DNA of 38,840 bases from an uncultured Bacteroidota bacterium (GTDB lineage Bacteria > Bacteroidota > Bacteroidia > NS11-12g > UBA955): positions 1-38,840 of the forward strand of contig CALMKH010000033.1 in assembly GCA_937867025.1 (NCBI GenBank). The letters are read 5' to 3'. The notes under the pieces were generated by a model. That model worked only from the letters and a program-made list of their open reading frames with translations. It did not search any database and was not told the origin of the DNA. Position 1 is the stretch's first letter. Each line of letters opens with the position of its first letter. The translations under genes and the position numbers were made by a program. This document shows, in pieces, positions 23,701 through 32,179 of this stretch.

Positions 23701-26067
23701 GATAACAGGCATGCAACCTGCCCTCCCCTTATATCCCAATTTACGGAAAGCTGTATTATCGATCCCGGCAATCAGGTTACACAGTATTTATGGGACTTTG
23801 GTGACGGTACAACTTCCACCATGCAGAATCCCGGAAAAATATATACTATTCCTGGAACTTACGATGTCAGCCTGACCATCAGGAACAAATTCGGCTGCAC
23901 CAATACCAAAACCTGGAAAAAAGCTATTTATGTCGGAGGGCCTTCAGGTTCTTATACACTCGAGTCAACGGAAGGATGTCAGCCCTTGACCGTCAAATTT
24001 GATATCAAGAACGACTCCAATACACTGGTTGAATGGGATTTCGGCAATGGTAATACCGTCCTGGCCTCTTCAGTCCAGCATACATACACGACTCCGGGTA
24101 TTTATTATCCAAAGATTCTGCTTAAGGACAGCGGAGGCTGCCATGTCGTTATCCTGACAAAAGACTCGGTTCTTGTTCACAATAGTCCGGTGGCAGGATT
24201 TGAAAATCTGAGCAGTTGCCTGGATGATTCCATAGAATTCTTCAACACGTCCGTTTCCAATATTCCCGGCAATGATACGATCCAGTCCCGGTGGATTGTA
24301 CAGGGTGATACATTTAAGACACAAAACATCAGGCACAGGTTTGCAGCCAGGGGACAATACCCTGTTTCCCTTATTGCAGAAAACAAATTCCTTTGCAGGG
24401 ATACAATACAACGCTTGCTGACCATCACCAAACCTTCCGCCAGATTCTCCGCCGTTGTTAACCGCCTGTGCCTTGGCGATTCTTTACAATTAAAGGACGA
24501 GAGCTCTAAAAACCTTGGCCCTTATACAAAGAAATGGTTTGTTGACCAGTCTGAAATAAGTCTGTCGGGCTACGTCCCCGATACGGGTCACCATGTGATA
24601 GGGCTTGTGATAACAGATACCCTGAATTGCACGGATACGTTCCTGCTTGCAAAGCAAATCCGCGTGGCAGATACATCTGCCCCTGCAGGCATTGAGTTGT
24701 TAAGCGTCTCGGCTGTTACCGACCACGTATTTGAGTTGAGGTATCCCCAGACAGCGGATATGGATTTCAATCACTATGATTTCTACCATTTACAAGGTTC
24801 CACGTGGGTCAGGGCCGGCCGCATGACGAAAAAGGATTCCCTGATGGTATGGATAACCGACAACGGCGTTAAAAAAAGCCAGTGCTTTAAAATCACCCAA
24901 ACCAATTACTGCCTCTCGGAATCCGATCTTGCTTCGAATCCGCAACACTGCAGTATCCATACGACTGCCATGCCGGGTGTCAATAAAAACATCATAGACT
25001 GGAATCCTTACGTTGGGTGGCCTGTACTCAGCTATACTGTATCCAGGCAGAATACGACCGAACCGGACATATTTGACTCGATAGGATCCGTAAGCGGCAA
25101 CATCCTGAACTTTATTGATACCACAGTGCTTTGCAACACGCTCCATGCATACAGGATAACTGCGTATGGCGCCGGAGCACATATGGTATCCCAAAGCGAT
25201 TCCGCTAAAGCAAAAGCATTATGGACAAACCTGCTTCCGAATCCGGTCATGGATTATGCAACAGTCAATCAGGACACCTCCATTATCATCAAATGGCGGC
25301 TTAACACCGACTATACCAGGAGCAACTATAAAGACCTGCTCTTGTATAAATCTTCCTGGCAGGGCACACAGGTCAAGTCTTTCAAACCAGTCAGCGCCGA
25401 ATATAATGATCGCAGGGTTGGTGTCGATGGAAACCGGTATGTGTATTATACAAGAGTGACTGACGAATGCGGCGATACAAGCATGGCTTCAGGAATTGCG
25501 TGCAACATACTGGTTCAATCCCTCTCTGACGGAACGTTTGATCCTCCTGAATTCAGGTGGAACCAATACAGGAACTGGGCTGGAGGGATAAAACACTATG
25601 AAGTGCAGAGGCTTAACAAGGACAACCTGTTCGAAACCGTCCATATTACCACTGATACCACATTCATGGATGAGCATGCAACAGATCTTTGCATGAAACA
25701 ATACATCTACAGGGTTATTGCCACCGAACAGACAACAAACAGCCAGGATGTTCAGGACATCAGCACATCCAACCACATACGGATCAGGCCAAGATCATCC
25801 CTGTTTGTGCCTAACGCATTCACGCCTAACCATAACGGCCTGAACGAAATATTTGCGCCCAAGGGACAGTACATTTATAATTACCAGCTCGAAATATATA
25901 ACCGGTGGGGAGAAAGGGTTTTCATCTCCAACGAATGCCTCGGGGGCTGGGACGGAACGTATAAAGGCGAGGCAGCAGATGAAGGGATATATTACTACAA
26001 GCTGGACGCTTTCGGCAATGACGGCAAGATTTACAGCTATAAAGGGCTTCTGACACTCCTGCATTAG
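20761..26067 (+). CDS. Giant PKD-repeat surface protein with gliding-motility-type (CHU_C) C-terminal domain
   Basis: 1768 aa, with an unusual TTG start followed by a clean signal peptide (KIKLLILFILGIELQPAYS). The first two-thirds are PKD-type repeats, each with a cysteine-bearing GC.PL.V.F.D start and a WDFGDG-like turn; about nine are readable (from residue 55: YDFGDG, WDFGDG, WDMGNG, WDFGDG, WDDGNG, WDFGDG, WKMGDG, WDFGDG, WDFGNG), and some units are degenerate. Residues about 1300-1670 look fibronectin-III-like (IDWNPYVGWPVLSYTVSR, FRWNQYRNWAGGIKHYEVQR). Residues about 1679-1768 are the gliding-motility-associated/T9SS type B domain: FVPNAFTPNHNGLNEIFAP, YNRWGERVF, GWDGTYKG, GIYYYKL. Such proteins are usually exported by T9SS and serve adhesion or motility; the precise ligand is not visible. 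Monocistronic. Confidence 0.9.
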   Translation: MKIKLLILFILGIELQPAYSIIANFSASKVVGCAPLVVNFTDLSTPSVGNPIISWSYDFGDGGSATIADPKYTFTRSGTFKVKLTVSDGGSSSSFTMSIKVLKSPIADFSATKTGFCPGETVNFTNKTVEGDTSIRSSNWDFGDGSILASKTDVSKTYPLAGFYTIKLTVRDYHGCQDIMTKIQYITVDAGPKADFTFSSKYTCTSPRKVNFSNKSSGNSASFKWDMGNGNTFTDPNPVDFYLAEGIYHVKLTASTTNGCSDTKTIPVVVVFEPLKADFNTEKYIGCTPFDPRFKNASLPSGASVDFAWDFGDGTKSTSENPSKLYSKKGTYNAKFKITGSGCSDSITKTITVSDKPRTTISISDTVECEEGILKVVLKAPSPDNIVSRTWYIDGKNIQTTADSLVYQFGKQLPVNPQRRPGIYKAFVSLQDFAGCEQYVQYPDIVVQYLKAGFEYFAFGGCAPFKPKLRDTTICSVPSRLSYMWDDGNGNTYSSPLPAITYPKVGKYYLSLIVKDTFGCVSEEIVPVKVGKKIPPSFRISKKVICNNEDIVLYNTMPDSLKSQVNNWKWVLLSKDGTDRDSFKTQLREYPAFLSPKLITENNECRDTLEKEDSITLNPPLADFKVIFDTCYVNTARLVHNSTLATSFKWILPDGSVSTDTTLVHRITKPKTKYRVIAYNKNFGCIDTNKQEIDPPKNMSEMSAVLDPEHPCTPQAYILSNNKIVMPSRTHWDFGDGDTTFVIDPYEWMSPKSGETDTFKHFFKAPGTYTIKHYGWDRSGCLYTSSATVTVDGPDPASSVWPLKGCVPLKINLVDSFVPDLPAKITKKYWVIQDADSAIIVPNKDTTHQYIIENMPRNGDTIIHAEFFVEDENGCKSSRVFKIRPSGPKASIDVSTQLKCDVLQFNFEMVIDSNSTYLPATVEWKMGDGNTVTDSKFSYVFEKAGYYFIKAKLTDALGCTFSDDIDVGASQPELLARFSIDNRHATCPPLISQFTESCIIDPGNQVTQYLWDFGDGTTSTMQNPGKIYTIPGTYDVSLTIRNKFGCTNTKTWKKAIYVGGPSGSYTLESTEGCQPLTVKFDIKNDSNTLVEWDFGNGNTVLASSVQHTYTTPGIYYPKILLKDSGGCHVVILTKDSVLVHNSPVAGFENLSSCLDDSIEFFNTSVSNIPGNDTIQSRWIVQGDTFKTQNIRHRFAARGQYPVSLIAENKFLCRDTIQRLLTITKPSARFSAVVNRLCLGDSLQLKDESSKNLGPYTKKWFVDQSEISLSGYVPDTGHHVIGLVITDTLNCTDTFLLAKQIRVADTSAPAGIELLSVSAVTDHVFELRYPQTADMDFNHYDFYHLQGSTWVRAGRMTKKDSLMVWITDNGVKKSQCFKITQTNYCLSESDLASNPQHCSIHTTAMPGVNKNIIDWNPYVGWPVLSYTVSRQNTTEPDIFDSIGSVSGNILNFIDTTVLCNTLHAYRITAYGAGAHMVSQSDSAKAKALWTNLLPNPVMDYATVNQDTSIIIKWRLNTDYTRSNYKDLLLYKSSWQGTQVKSFKPVSAEYNDRRVGVDGNRYVYYTRVTDECGDTSMASGIACNILVQSLSDGTFDPPEFRWNQYRNWAGGIKHYEVQRLNKDNLFETVHITTDTTFMDEHATDLCMKQYIYRVIATEQTTNSQDVQDISTSNHIRIRPRSSLFVPNAFTPNHNGLNEIFAPKGQYIYNYQLEIYNRWGERVFISNECLGGWDGTYKGEAADEGIYYYKLDAFGNDGKIYSYKGLLTLLH

Positions 26068-26228
26068 TAAAACCTTTTGCGGGGGAGAGTTATACAGCCT
26101 GTTCATTATAGTGGAATATTCCGAAAAATCTTAAAATTCTTCCCCTTATTAACAAAAATGGCCTGATTTATGCACGTTTTACACATAGCTATCTGTTTAA
26201 CAACATGGGGTTTGAATAAAATATTGTA

Positions 26229-26236
26229 TATTTTTG
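26229..26236 (+). promoter_or_regulatory. -7 box TATTTTTG of the DUF1800/DUF1501 operon
   Basis: Perfect TAnnTTTG, 59 nt before the ATG at 26296. A TTTG (26211-26214) lies upstream, but at only 14-nt spacing, short of the usual 19-21. Confidence 0.4.
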
Positions 26237-26295
26237 AACATTCAGACAACTAAACCGGCAGATCCAAGTCCAAAAAAACATTAACCTTAAATATT

Positions 26296-27987
26296 ATGCA
26301 GCGCAGACAGTTTATCGCGGATGTCCTAACCGAAAAGGTACCGCCTAAAGCCATTCCGGCTGAACAGTTCCAGAATCAGAAAGTACCGGACCACCTGGAC
26401 CTGGGAACAGGATCCATTGTCAATTACACGGGCCCCTGGGGAGAAACTCAGGTCAAGCATTTGCTCAGAAGGACACTCTGCGGCTTTTCCAGGACAGATA
26501 TTGATTTCTTCAAGGCTATGAGCATGAGTGATGCGGTTGATTATATCATGAACATCCCTGCAACCGCTCCGGATCCGCCGGTCAACGGATATAACACCCC
26601 GACACTCACAGACCCCGATATCCCGGCAGGAGCCACCTGGGTGAACGGTCCTGACAATAATGATTTTGCGGCCCAGCGGAAAGCTTCCCTATACGCCTGG
26701 AATATGCAGCTGATGCTGGCTCCGGACAGGCATATCCGTGAAAAGATGACCCTGTTCCTGCACAACCATTTCGCTACTGAAGTGGAAAGCGTGGCAAGCC
26801 CGATCATTGCATACAATCATCACAAAATGCTGCGTGACAACTGTCTCGGCAATTTCAAAACCCTTGTCAAGTCGGTTACTATAGATGTAGCCATGCTTAT
26901 TTATCTGAACGGCTATGTCAATACGAAAACCGCTCCGGACGAGAACTATGCACGCGAGCTGATGGAGCTTTTCACACTCGGCAAAAGCGCCGAAAGCCAA
27001 TACACCGAAGATGATGTGAAAGCCGCTGCCAGAGTGCTGACAGGATGGAGGATCAATTATGCCGCCTTAAGCAGCTTCTTTAATCCGACGGATCACGATC
27101 AGACAAATAAAACTTTCTCTTCCTTTTTCAATAACACAGTCATTACAGGTAAAACAAGCTTTAACGGCGCATTGGAGACCGACGACCTGATCAACATGAT
27201 ATTTGCAAAGGATGATGTGGTGGCAAGACATGTTGTTAGAAAACTTTACAGGACCTTTGTCTATTATGTGATCGACAGCAATATTGAAAACAACATCATC
27301 ATTCCACTGGCTAACGATTTCAAACAAAACTGGGAATTAAAACCATTGGTGACAGCCCTGTTGAAGAGCGAACATTTCTACGACAGCAATAATATGGGCT
27401 GCAATATAAAAAGCCCGATTGATGTAATGACTTCGTTTGCGAAGAATTTCAAGCTGGAATTCCCAAGCACCCCGGTTGAAGACGTGCAGGCAGCGTATTA
27501 TATGATGTGGGCTGCTGCTTCGGTTACAGGACAAACCTGGGGCAATCCCCCCAACGTGGCCGGATGGCCTGCATATTACCAGACCCCGCAGTATTACCAG
27601 CTATGGCTGAACTCGGATACCTTGCCTAAACGCATACAGTATACCGTAGCCCTGATGTACATCGGACTTCCGTATGGGCGGGCGGGGAAAAAACTGCAGG
27701 TCGACCTGATAGCATTTGCCCAGCAGTTCTCCGATCCATCCGATCCCAATAAACTTATACAGGAGTGCATCGATCTGTTATATGCGATGGACATATCCAC
27801 CACCCAGAAAACCAGCCTGAAACAAAGCACGCTTTTGTTTGGCCAGACCAATGATGTTTACTGGACAAATGCCTGGAATGATTACCTGGCCAATCCCACA
27901 GACACCATTAAAAAAACAACCGTTATCAATTGCCTGGGCATGATGCTGAAATATCTGCTCGACCTGGCCGAGAACCAACTATCATAA
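26296..27987 (+). CDS. DUF1800 domain protein
   Basis: 563 aa, function unknown. Family marks: HLLRRTLCGFSRTDIDFF near residue 60, HIREKMTLFLHNHFATE, NENYARELMELFTLG-like text (PDENYARELMELFTLG), DVKAAARVLTGWRI, HVVRKLYRTFV, and the late PPNVAGWPAYYQTPQYYQLW block. The N-terminus begins MQRRQFIADVLT with a twin-Arg pair but no hydrophobic stretch, so export by Tat is not supported. It forms an operon with the DUF1501 gene 34 nt downstream, an arrangement common in Planctomycetota, Verrucomicrobiota and Bacteroidota. It probably acts with its partner. Confidence 0.93.
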   Translation: MQRRQFIADVLTEKVPPKAIPAEQFQNQKVPDHLDLGTGSIVNYTGPWGETQVKHLLRRTLCGFSRTDIDFFKAMSMSDAVDYIMNIPATAPDPPVNGYNTPTLTDPDIPAGATWVNGPDNNDFAAQRKASLYAWNMQLMLAPDRHIREKMTLFLHNHFATEVESVASPIIAYNHHKMLRDNCLGNFKTLVKSVTIDVAMLIYLNGYVNTKTAPDENYARELMELFTLGKSAESQYTEDDVKAAARVLTGWRINYAALSSFFNPTDHDQTNKTFSSFFNNTVITGKTSFNGALETDDLINMIFAKDDVVARHVVRKLYRTFVYYVIDSNIENNIIIPLANDFKQNWELKPLVTALLKSEHFYDSNNMGCNIKSPIDVMTSFAKNFKLEFPSTPVEDVQAAYYMMWAAASVTGQTWGNPPNVAGWPAYYQTPQYYQLWLNSDTLPKRIQYTVALMYIGLPYGRAGKKLQVDLIAFAQQFSDPSDPNKLIQECIDLLYAMDISTTQKTSLKQSTLLFGQTNDVYWTNAWNDYLANPTDTIKKTTVINCLGMMLKYLLDLAENQLS

Positions 27988-28021
27988 ATCCGGGCAATTT
28001 CACATTTAACATATTCAAAAC

Positions 28022-29593
28022 ATGAAAAGAAAAGAATTTTTAAAGAAAGCGGTACCTGCGGCCATGCTGCCATTTTTTATCAATGGAATGAGGTTCCAGG
28101 CATATGGCGCCACCCCCATGCTGAAAGCCATTGCTGAAGCCTCGGCCAAGAATGGCAGAGTGTTCGTACTGATACAACTGAATGGTGGAAACGACGGGCT
28201 GAATACCATCATACCCACAGACCAGTACAGCAATCTTACCGCCGTGAGGAATAATGTCCTCATCCAGGAAAGCAAAGTATTGAAACTGAACGGCGTCAAC
28301 GGAACCGGAATGCACCCTGTCATGACAGGCCTGCGGGATATGTATAACAACGGTAAAGTAAGCATTGTCCAGTCTGTAGGATATCCCAACCCCAATTTCT
28401 CTCACTTCAGGGCTACCGATATATGGCACAGCGCCAGCGATGCAAACCAGTTTGTAAATTCCGGATGGGGAGGGCGCTACCTCGAGGATATCTATACCGG
28501 GTTCCCGACAGGTTACCCGAATACCAGCGAACCCGATCCCCTGGCGATTTCCATTGGCTACAGCGTGTCTACCGCATTGATGGGCCCTACGGCCAATACA
28601 GGCATGGCCATATCCGATCCCACCACATTCTACCAGCTTATCAGCGGAACGGTTGACCCGGCACCAAACACCCCAGCAGGCCATGAGCTTACCTATGTGA
28701 GACTCGTATTGCAGCAAACCCAGGAATACAATACAACGGTAAAAGCTGCAGCACAGTCTGTGACAAACAAAGTAACCTACCCTGCCAACAATACATTGGC
28801 TGCCCAGCTGAAAATAGTGGCCAACCTTATCGCCGGAGGATTACGGACACCGATCTATACCGTTTCACTCGGTGGATTTGACACGCATTCCATGCAGGTG
28901 GATCCCAACAATACCGACCAGGGCTCACATGCCGACCTCCTGAAAAAAGTGTCGGAAGCCATAGCAGCATTCCAGTCGGACTGTGAACAGCTTGGTATAG
29001 CCGACCGTGTGGCCGGCATGACATACAGCGAGTTCGGACGCAGGATCAAGAGCAATGACAGCAAGGGAACCGATCACGGCGCAGCCGCTCCGCTTATCGT
29101 TTTCGGGAAAAATGTCAATCCCGGCATTATAGGCAGCAATCCTATCATACCTTCCAATGTAACCGTAGAAGACAACCTGCCCATGCAATACGATTTCAGG
29201 CAGGTGTATGCGTCAGTATTGATCGACTGGTTTGAAACACCTGTCAGCACTGCGGATTCCTCCATACTGTTCAAACATTTCGACACGCTTGCCATCTTCA
29301 AGCAGAATGTTGGTGTGAACAGCACGTATAAGGCTTCCACCATCGGTTTGATGCAAAACTATCCCAACCCGTTCAAGGATATCACTACCATTGAATTCAT
29401 GTCTCCGGGCGGACATGTGGAATTGAGGCTTTACGACAACCAGGGACGCATGATCAAAACCATGGTGAACGAATCCATGAGCCAGGGCAAACACAGTTAT
29501 GTGCTGAACGGCACCGAACTACCTCCGGGGAACTATTATTACCAGCTTATCACCAGGAATGGCCAGGTAGGCAGGAATCTTGTCAAGATATAG
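28022..29593 (+). CDS. DUF1501 domain protein with Tat-like N-terminus and T9SS tail
   Basis: 523 aa, alkaline-phosphatase/sulfatase-superfamily-related DUF1501 family. The N-terminus MKRKEFLKKAVPAAMLPFF resembles a Tat signal but has Lys-Arg-Lys instead of Arg-Arg. Core marks: VFVLIQLNGGNDGLNTIIP, GMHPVMTGLRDMYNNGKVSIVQSVGYPNPNFSHFRATDIWHS, SLGGFDTH near residue 285, YSEFGRRIKSN, TDHGAAAPLIVFGK, and the terminal LPMQYDFRQVYAS.L. After about residue 445 comes a Por tail (NYPNPFKDITTIEFMS, LRLYDNQGRMI, LPPGNYYYQL), so the protein is predicted to leave through T9SS. The DUF1800 partner has no such tail. Enzymatic activity is not established for the family. Confidence 0.92.
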   Translation: MKRKEFLKKAVPAAMLPFFINGMRFQAYGATPMLKAIAEASAKNGRVFVLIQLNGGNDGLNTIIPTDQYSNLTAVRNNVLIQESKVLKLNGVNGTGMHPVMTGLRDMYNNGKVSIVQSVGYPNPNFSHFRATDIWHSASDANQFVNSGWGGRYLEDIYTGFPTGYPNTSEPDPLAISIGYSVSTALMGPTANTGMAISDPTTFYQLISGTVDPAPNTPAGHELTYVRLVLQQTQEYNTTVKAAAQSVTNKVTYPANNTLAAQLKIVANLIAGGLRTPIYTVSLGGFDTHSMQVDPNNTDQGSHADLLKKVSEAIAAFQSDCEQLGIADRVAGMTYSEFGRRIKSNDSKGTDHGAAAPLIVFGKNVNPGIIGSNPIIPSNVTVEDNLPMQYDFRQVYASVLIDWFETPVSTADSSILFKHFDTLAIFKQNVGVNSTYKASTIGLMQNYPNPFKDITTIEFMSPGGHVELRLYDNQGRMIKTMVNESMSQGKHSYVLNGTELPPGNYYYQLITRNGQVGRNLVKI

Positions 29594-29618
29594 CATGTTG
29601 ATCACAAATGATTCGCTT

Positions 29619-29650
29619 AAAAATCCCGGAATTGTTCCGGGATTTTTTTT
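29619..29650 (+). terminator. Rho-independent terminator of the DUF1800/DUF1501 operon
   Basis: Perfect stem AAAAATCCCGGAA/TTCCGGGATTTTT with a TTG loop and an 8-nt T run, 25 nt after the stop codon. Confidence 0.9.
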
Positions 29651-29776
29651 GTTATTTACTCCCTTACATTTATTCAAATAAAGTTGTGGATTAAATTGTC
29701 CATACGAAACGTATAATTGCAGTTGTCAATACATAGTGAAAAGAGCCCGAAACACTGGGTCCGACAAGCAAATATT

Positions 29777-30061
29777 ATGCGAATAGAACAATTCAACCGG
29801 GAAACCAAAGGTTTTTTTAAAGCAACGGAAAATGAAGCCGAAGCCGGCGTAATGACATACAGCTGGGCCGGCGGAGATAAGCTCATTATTGATCATACGG
29901 AAGTCGATCCCGCTTTCTCGGGCAAAGGCGTGGGCAAGGACCTGCTGATGGAGCTGGTCAGGTATGCACGCACCAGCGGAATAAAGGTGGTGCCGCTCTG
30001 CCCTTTTGCCCGCAGCGTATTCGACAAGGTTCCGGACATACGCGACGTCTTATTGAAGTAA
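29777..30061 (+). CDS. Small GNAT-type acetyltransferase (YjdJ-like)
   Basis: 94 aa from the ATG at 29777. The upstream extension to 29717 uses a weak start and codes for unconserved sequence. Single-domain, shortened GNAT fold: TYSWAGGDKLIIDHTEVDPAFSGKGVGKDLLMELVRYARTSGIKVVPLCPFARSVFDK. The acetyl-CoA-binding signature (GKGVGKDL, i.e. Q/RxxGxG/A-like) and the VVPLCPF strand are typical of the YjdJ/NATD1 group (about 90 aa). Acceptor unknown. It lies alone between a strong terminator and the helicase promoter. Confidence 0.9.
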   Translation: MRIEQFNRETKGFFKATENEAEAGVMTYSWAGGDKLIIDHTEVDPAFSGKGVGKDLLMELVRYARTSGIKVVPLCPFARSVFDKVPDIRDVLLK

Positions 30062-30106
30062 AGCTCTTCCAGCAAAGTCAGCCGTATCCCCTATTTATTA
30101 TTCTAA

Positions 30107-30138
30107 TTCGCAAATCTGAATTATATTCATTATCTTTG
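30107..30138 (+). promoter_or_regulatory. Promoter of the DEAD-box helicase gene, with a long leader
   Basis: TTCG (30107-30110), 20-nt spacer, TATCTTTG (30131-30138), followed by CACCC as often seen at Bacteroidota starts. The ATG is at 30276, so the leader is about 130 nt. The leader is pyrimidine-rich (TTTCCTGCTC..CTTCTCC..TTCTTCC); no stable hairpin was seen by eye. Confidence 0.6.
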
Positions 30139-30275
30139 CACCCGCATTGGATTAAGACTTTGAATATCCAGACCCGTTTTCCTGCTCATAGAAATCCTTC
30201 TCCATTCTTCCTGAGCCTTGTCGATTCCGTTTCTACCATTTCAGTTTTCCCAATCGATCAAACATTTTATTTTAC

Positions 30276-31538
30276 ATGTCATTTGAATCATTGAACATCA
30301 TGGAGCCTATCCTCAGGGCGCTGAAGGAAGAAGGTTATACAACTCCAACCCCCATACAGGCACAAGCTATTCCAATAGTACTTAAAGGAACAGACCTGCT
30401 GGGATGCGCCCAGACCGGAACCGGAAAAACAGCCGCATTTGCCATTCCCATCCTGCAGCTGCTGAGCGCCAAAAGGTCGAACGAGAAAAAGCGCCACATT
30501 CGCAGCATTATTGTAACCCCTACGCGGGAACTTGCCATACAGATCGGCGACAGTTTTAAAGCTTACGGCCGATTTTGCGGCTTAACCCATACAGTTGTCT
30601 TCGGCGGAGTAAAACAACATGCCCAAACCCAGGCACTTCAGCATGGCGTCGATATACTGGTGGCAACCCCGGGCCGCCTGCTTGACCTGATGAACCAGGG
30701 CTTTATAACACTAAAACAGATTGAAATCTTTGTCCTGGACGAGGCCGACCGGATGCTGGATATGGGTTTCATACATGATGTGAAGAAAATTATAGCTGCA
30801 TTGCCACAGAAAAGGCAGTCACTGTTTTTCTCTGCCACCATGCCCCCTGAGATAGTCAAGCTATCCGGCACTATTTTATTCAAGCCCGAAAAAGTGGAAG
30901 TAACGCCGGTATCGTCTACAGCCGAGACCATAAACCAGTTCATTTATTTTGTTGACAAAGGCGACAAGAATGCATTGCTGCTGGAAATACTGAAAAATCC
31001 GGATATAAAGACTGTGCTTGTATTTACACGCACAAAGCATGGAGCGGACAAAGTCGTAAAAGTGCTGACCAGGAATAATATCAAGGCGCAAGCCATACAT
31101 GGCAATAAAGCCCAGAATGCGCGGCAGGCCGCCCTGAATAATTTTAAAGCAGGAAGCACCCGCGTGCTTGTTGCGACAGATATTGCAGCCAGGGGCATAG
31201 ATGTGGACGAACTGGAATACGTGATCAATTTTGATATTCCCAATATTCCCGAAACCTACGTGCACCGCATAGGAAGGACCGGCAGGGCCGGAAACCGCGG
31301 AATTGCCTATTCATTCTGTGATGCCGAAGAACGGCCTTACCTGAAGGATATAGAAAAACTCATCGCAAGGAAAATCCCGGTCGTTGAGAACCATCCTTTC
31401 CCTCCGGGTAATACTCCTCCTCAGCCTAAACCTGCTCCTGAACATCAAAACAGGCCTGCGAGACGGCCTGTCAATGCTGCAACAGGGGAACACAAGCCGG
31501 CCAAACAATGGTATGGCAAGAAGAACAGGGTGAGGTAA
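30276..31538 (+). CDS. DEAD-box ATP-dependent RNA helicase, RhlE type
   Basis: Unwinds RNA duplexes with ATP; in Bacteroidota this type works in ribosome assembly and in the cold. 420 aa. Q motif [26 protein letters not shown], Walker A AQTGTGKT (about 46-53), [17 protein letters not shown] (155-158), SAT, VFTRTK, RGIDVDE and HRIGRTGR are all intact. The C-terminal 45 residues are Pro-rich then basic ([15 protein letters not shown]...GKKNRVR), an RNA-binding tail as in RhlE/DeaD relatives. Its long leader suggests control at the RNA level, as for other cold-induced helicases, though nothing in the sequence proves it. Monocistronic. Confidence 0.95.
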   Translation: MSFESLNIMEPILRALKEEGYTTPTPIQAQAIPIVLKGTDLLGCAQTGTGKTAAFAIPILQLLSAKRSNEKKRHIRSIIVTPTRELAIQIGDSFKAYGRFCGLTHTVVFGGVKQHAQTQALQHGVDILVATPGRLLDLMNQGFITLKQIEIFVLDEADRMLDMGFIHDVKKIIAALPQKRQSLFFSATMPPEIVKLSGTILFKPEKVEVTPVSSTAETINQFIYFVDKGDKNALLLEILKNPDIKTVLVFTRTKHGADKVVKVLTRNNIKAQAIHGNKAQNARQAALNNFKAGSTRVLVATDIAARGIDVDELEYVINFDIPNIPETYVHRIGRTGRAGNRGIAYSFCDAEERPYLKDIEKLIARKIPVVENHPFPPGNTPPQPKPAPEHQNRPARRPVNAATGEHKPAKQWYGKKNRVR

Positions 31539-32179
31539 CCTGCACCACCGGCAAAGAAAAAGCTTGCCTTGCGACAAGCTCCCCATTAACCAAAAAATAA
31601 TAACAATATCCCCGCTTTTAAATACGGTTAACAGTATAACATAATAGAAAAACCACTGTTGTATGATTTATCCTGTTATACTTTAGACGCATAAGGTGCT
31701 GGAAAAGGTATGATCCGCCACATTTAATGACAATAATCTGACAATTGCATTTTATTTGTAAATCAGCTGGTTGTAAAAACAAATATAGCTGCTCCACGCA
31801 TTGAATTTTCGATTGTAAAACTGCAATAGAATTAACTTCAGAGGACATTATAAGCGTTAAAAAAAGGCCGCAAAAAAACTGCATTTTTTTTTGGAAAAAA
31901 TGAAGCCTGAAAATTGGACACCCGTGCGGATTTGTCCTGAAAAAGTTGTGGTTTAAACCGGATAACCACCGTTTGCTTACAAATTTTATCTTCTGAAATT
32001 CAATACATTATAATTTTTTTGAGAAAAAATTTTGATATTTATAAACATTTTACAAACTTGTAATAACGATTGATGGAATAAATAAGTTTATATACCTACA
32101 ATGTATTAAAACTTATAATAAAACCCTAAAAGTCAAGTCGATATGTTTATCAGAACTCACACACATAACACAAAATACC
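31539..32179. other. AT-rich intergenic region, 641 bp
   Basis: No credible gene. It contains a GC-poor hairpin AGCTTG/CAAGCT (31561-31580) soon after the helicase stop that may end its transcript, although no T run follows. There is also a 9-bp inverted repeat AGTATAACA/TGTTATACT (31633-31641, 31674-31682), and the words AAAAAAACTGC (31872-31882) and AAAATTGGACAC (31910-31921) shared in order with the region before 913. A weak promoter pair lies near 32058-32090 (TTG, 22 nt, TAAGTTTA). The final about 90 nt would be the leader of the gene at 32180. Confidence 0.6.

Noticed and set aside
28040-28717. 225-aa minus-strand frame inside the DUF1501 gene
   Set aside because: Shadow of a well-supported gene; no recognisable domain and no promoter.
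31633-31682. 9-bp inverted repeat as a mobile-element end
   Set aside because: Too short, AT-rich, no target duplication and no transposase; listed only as content of the intergenic region.
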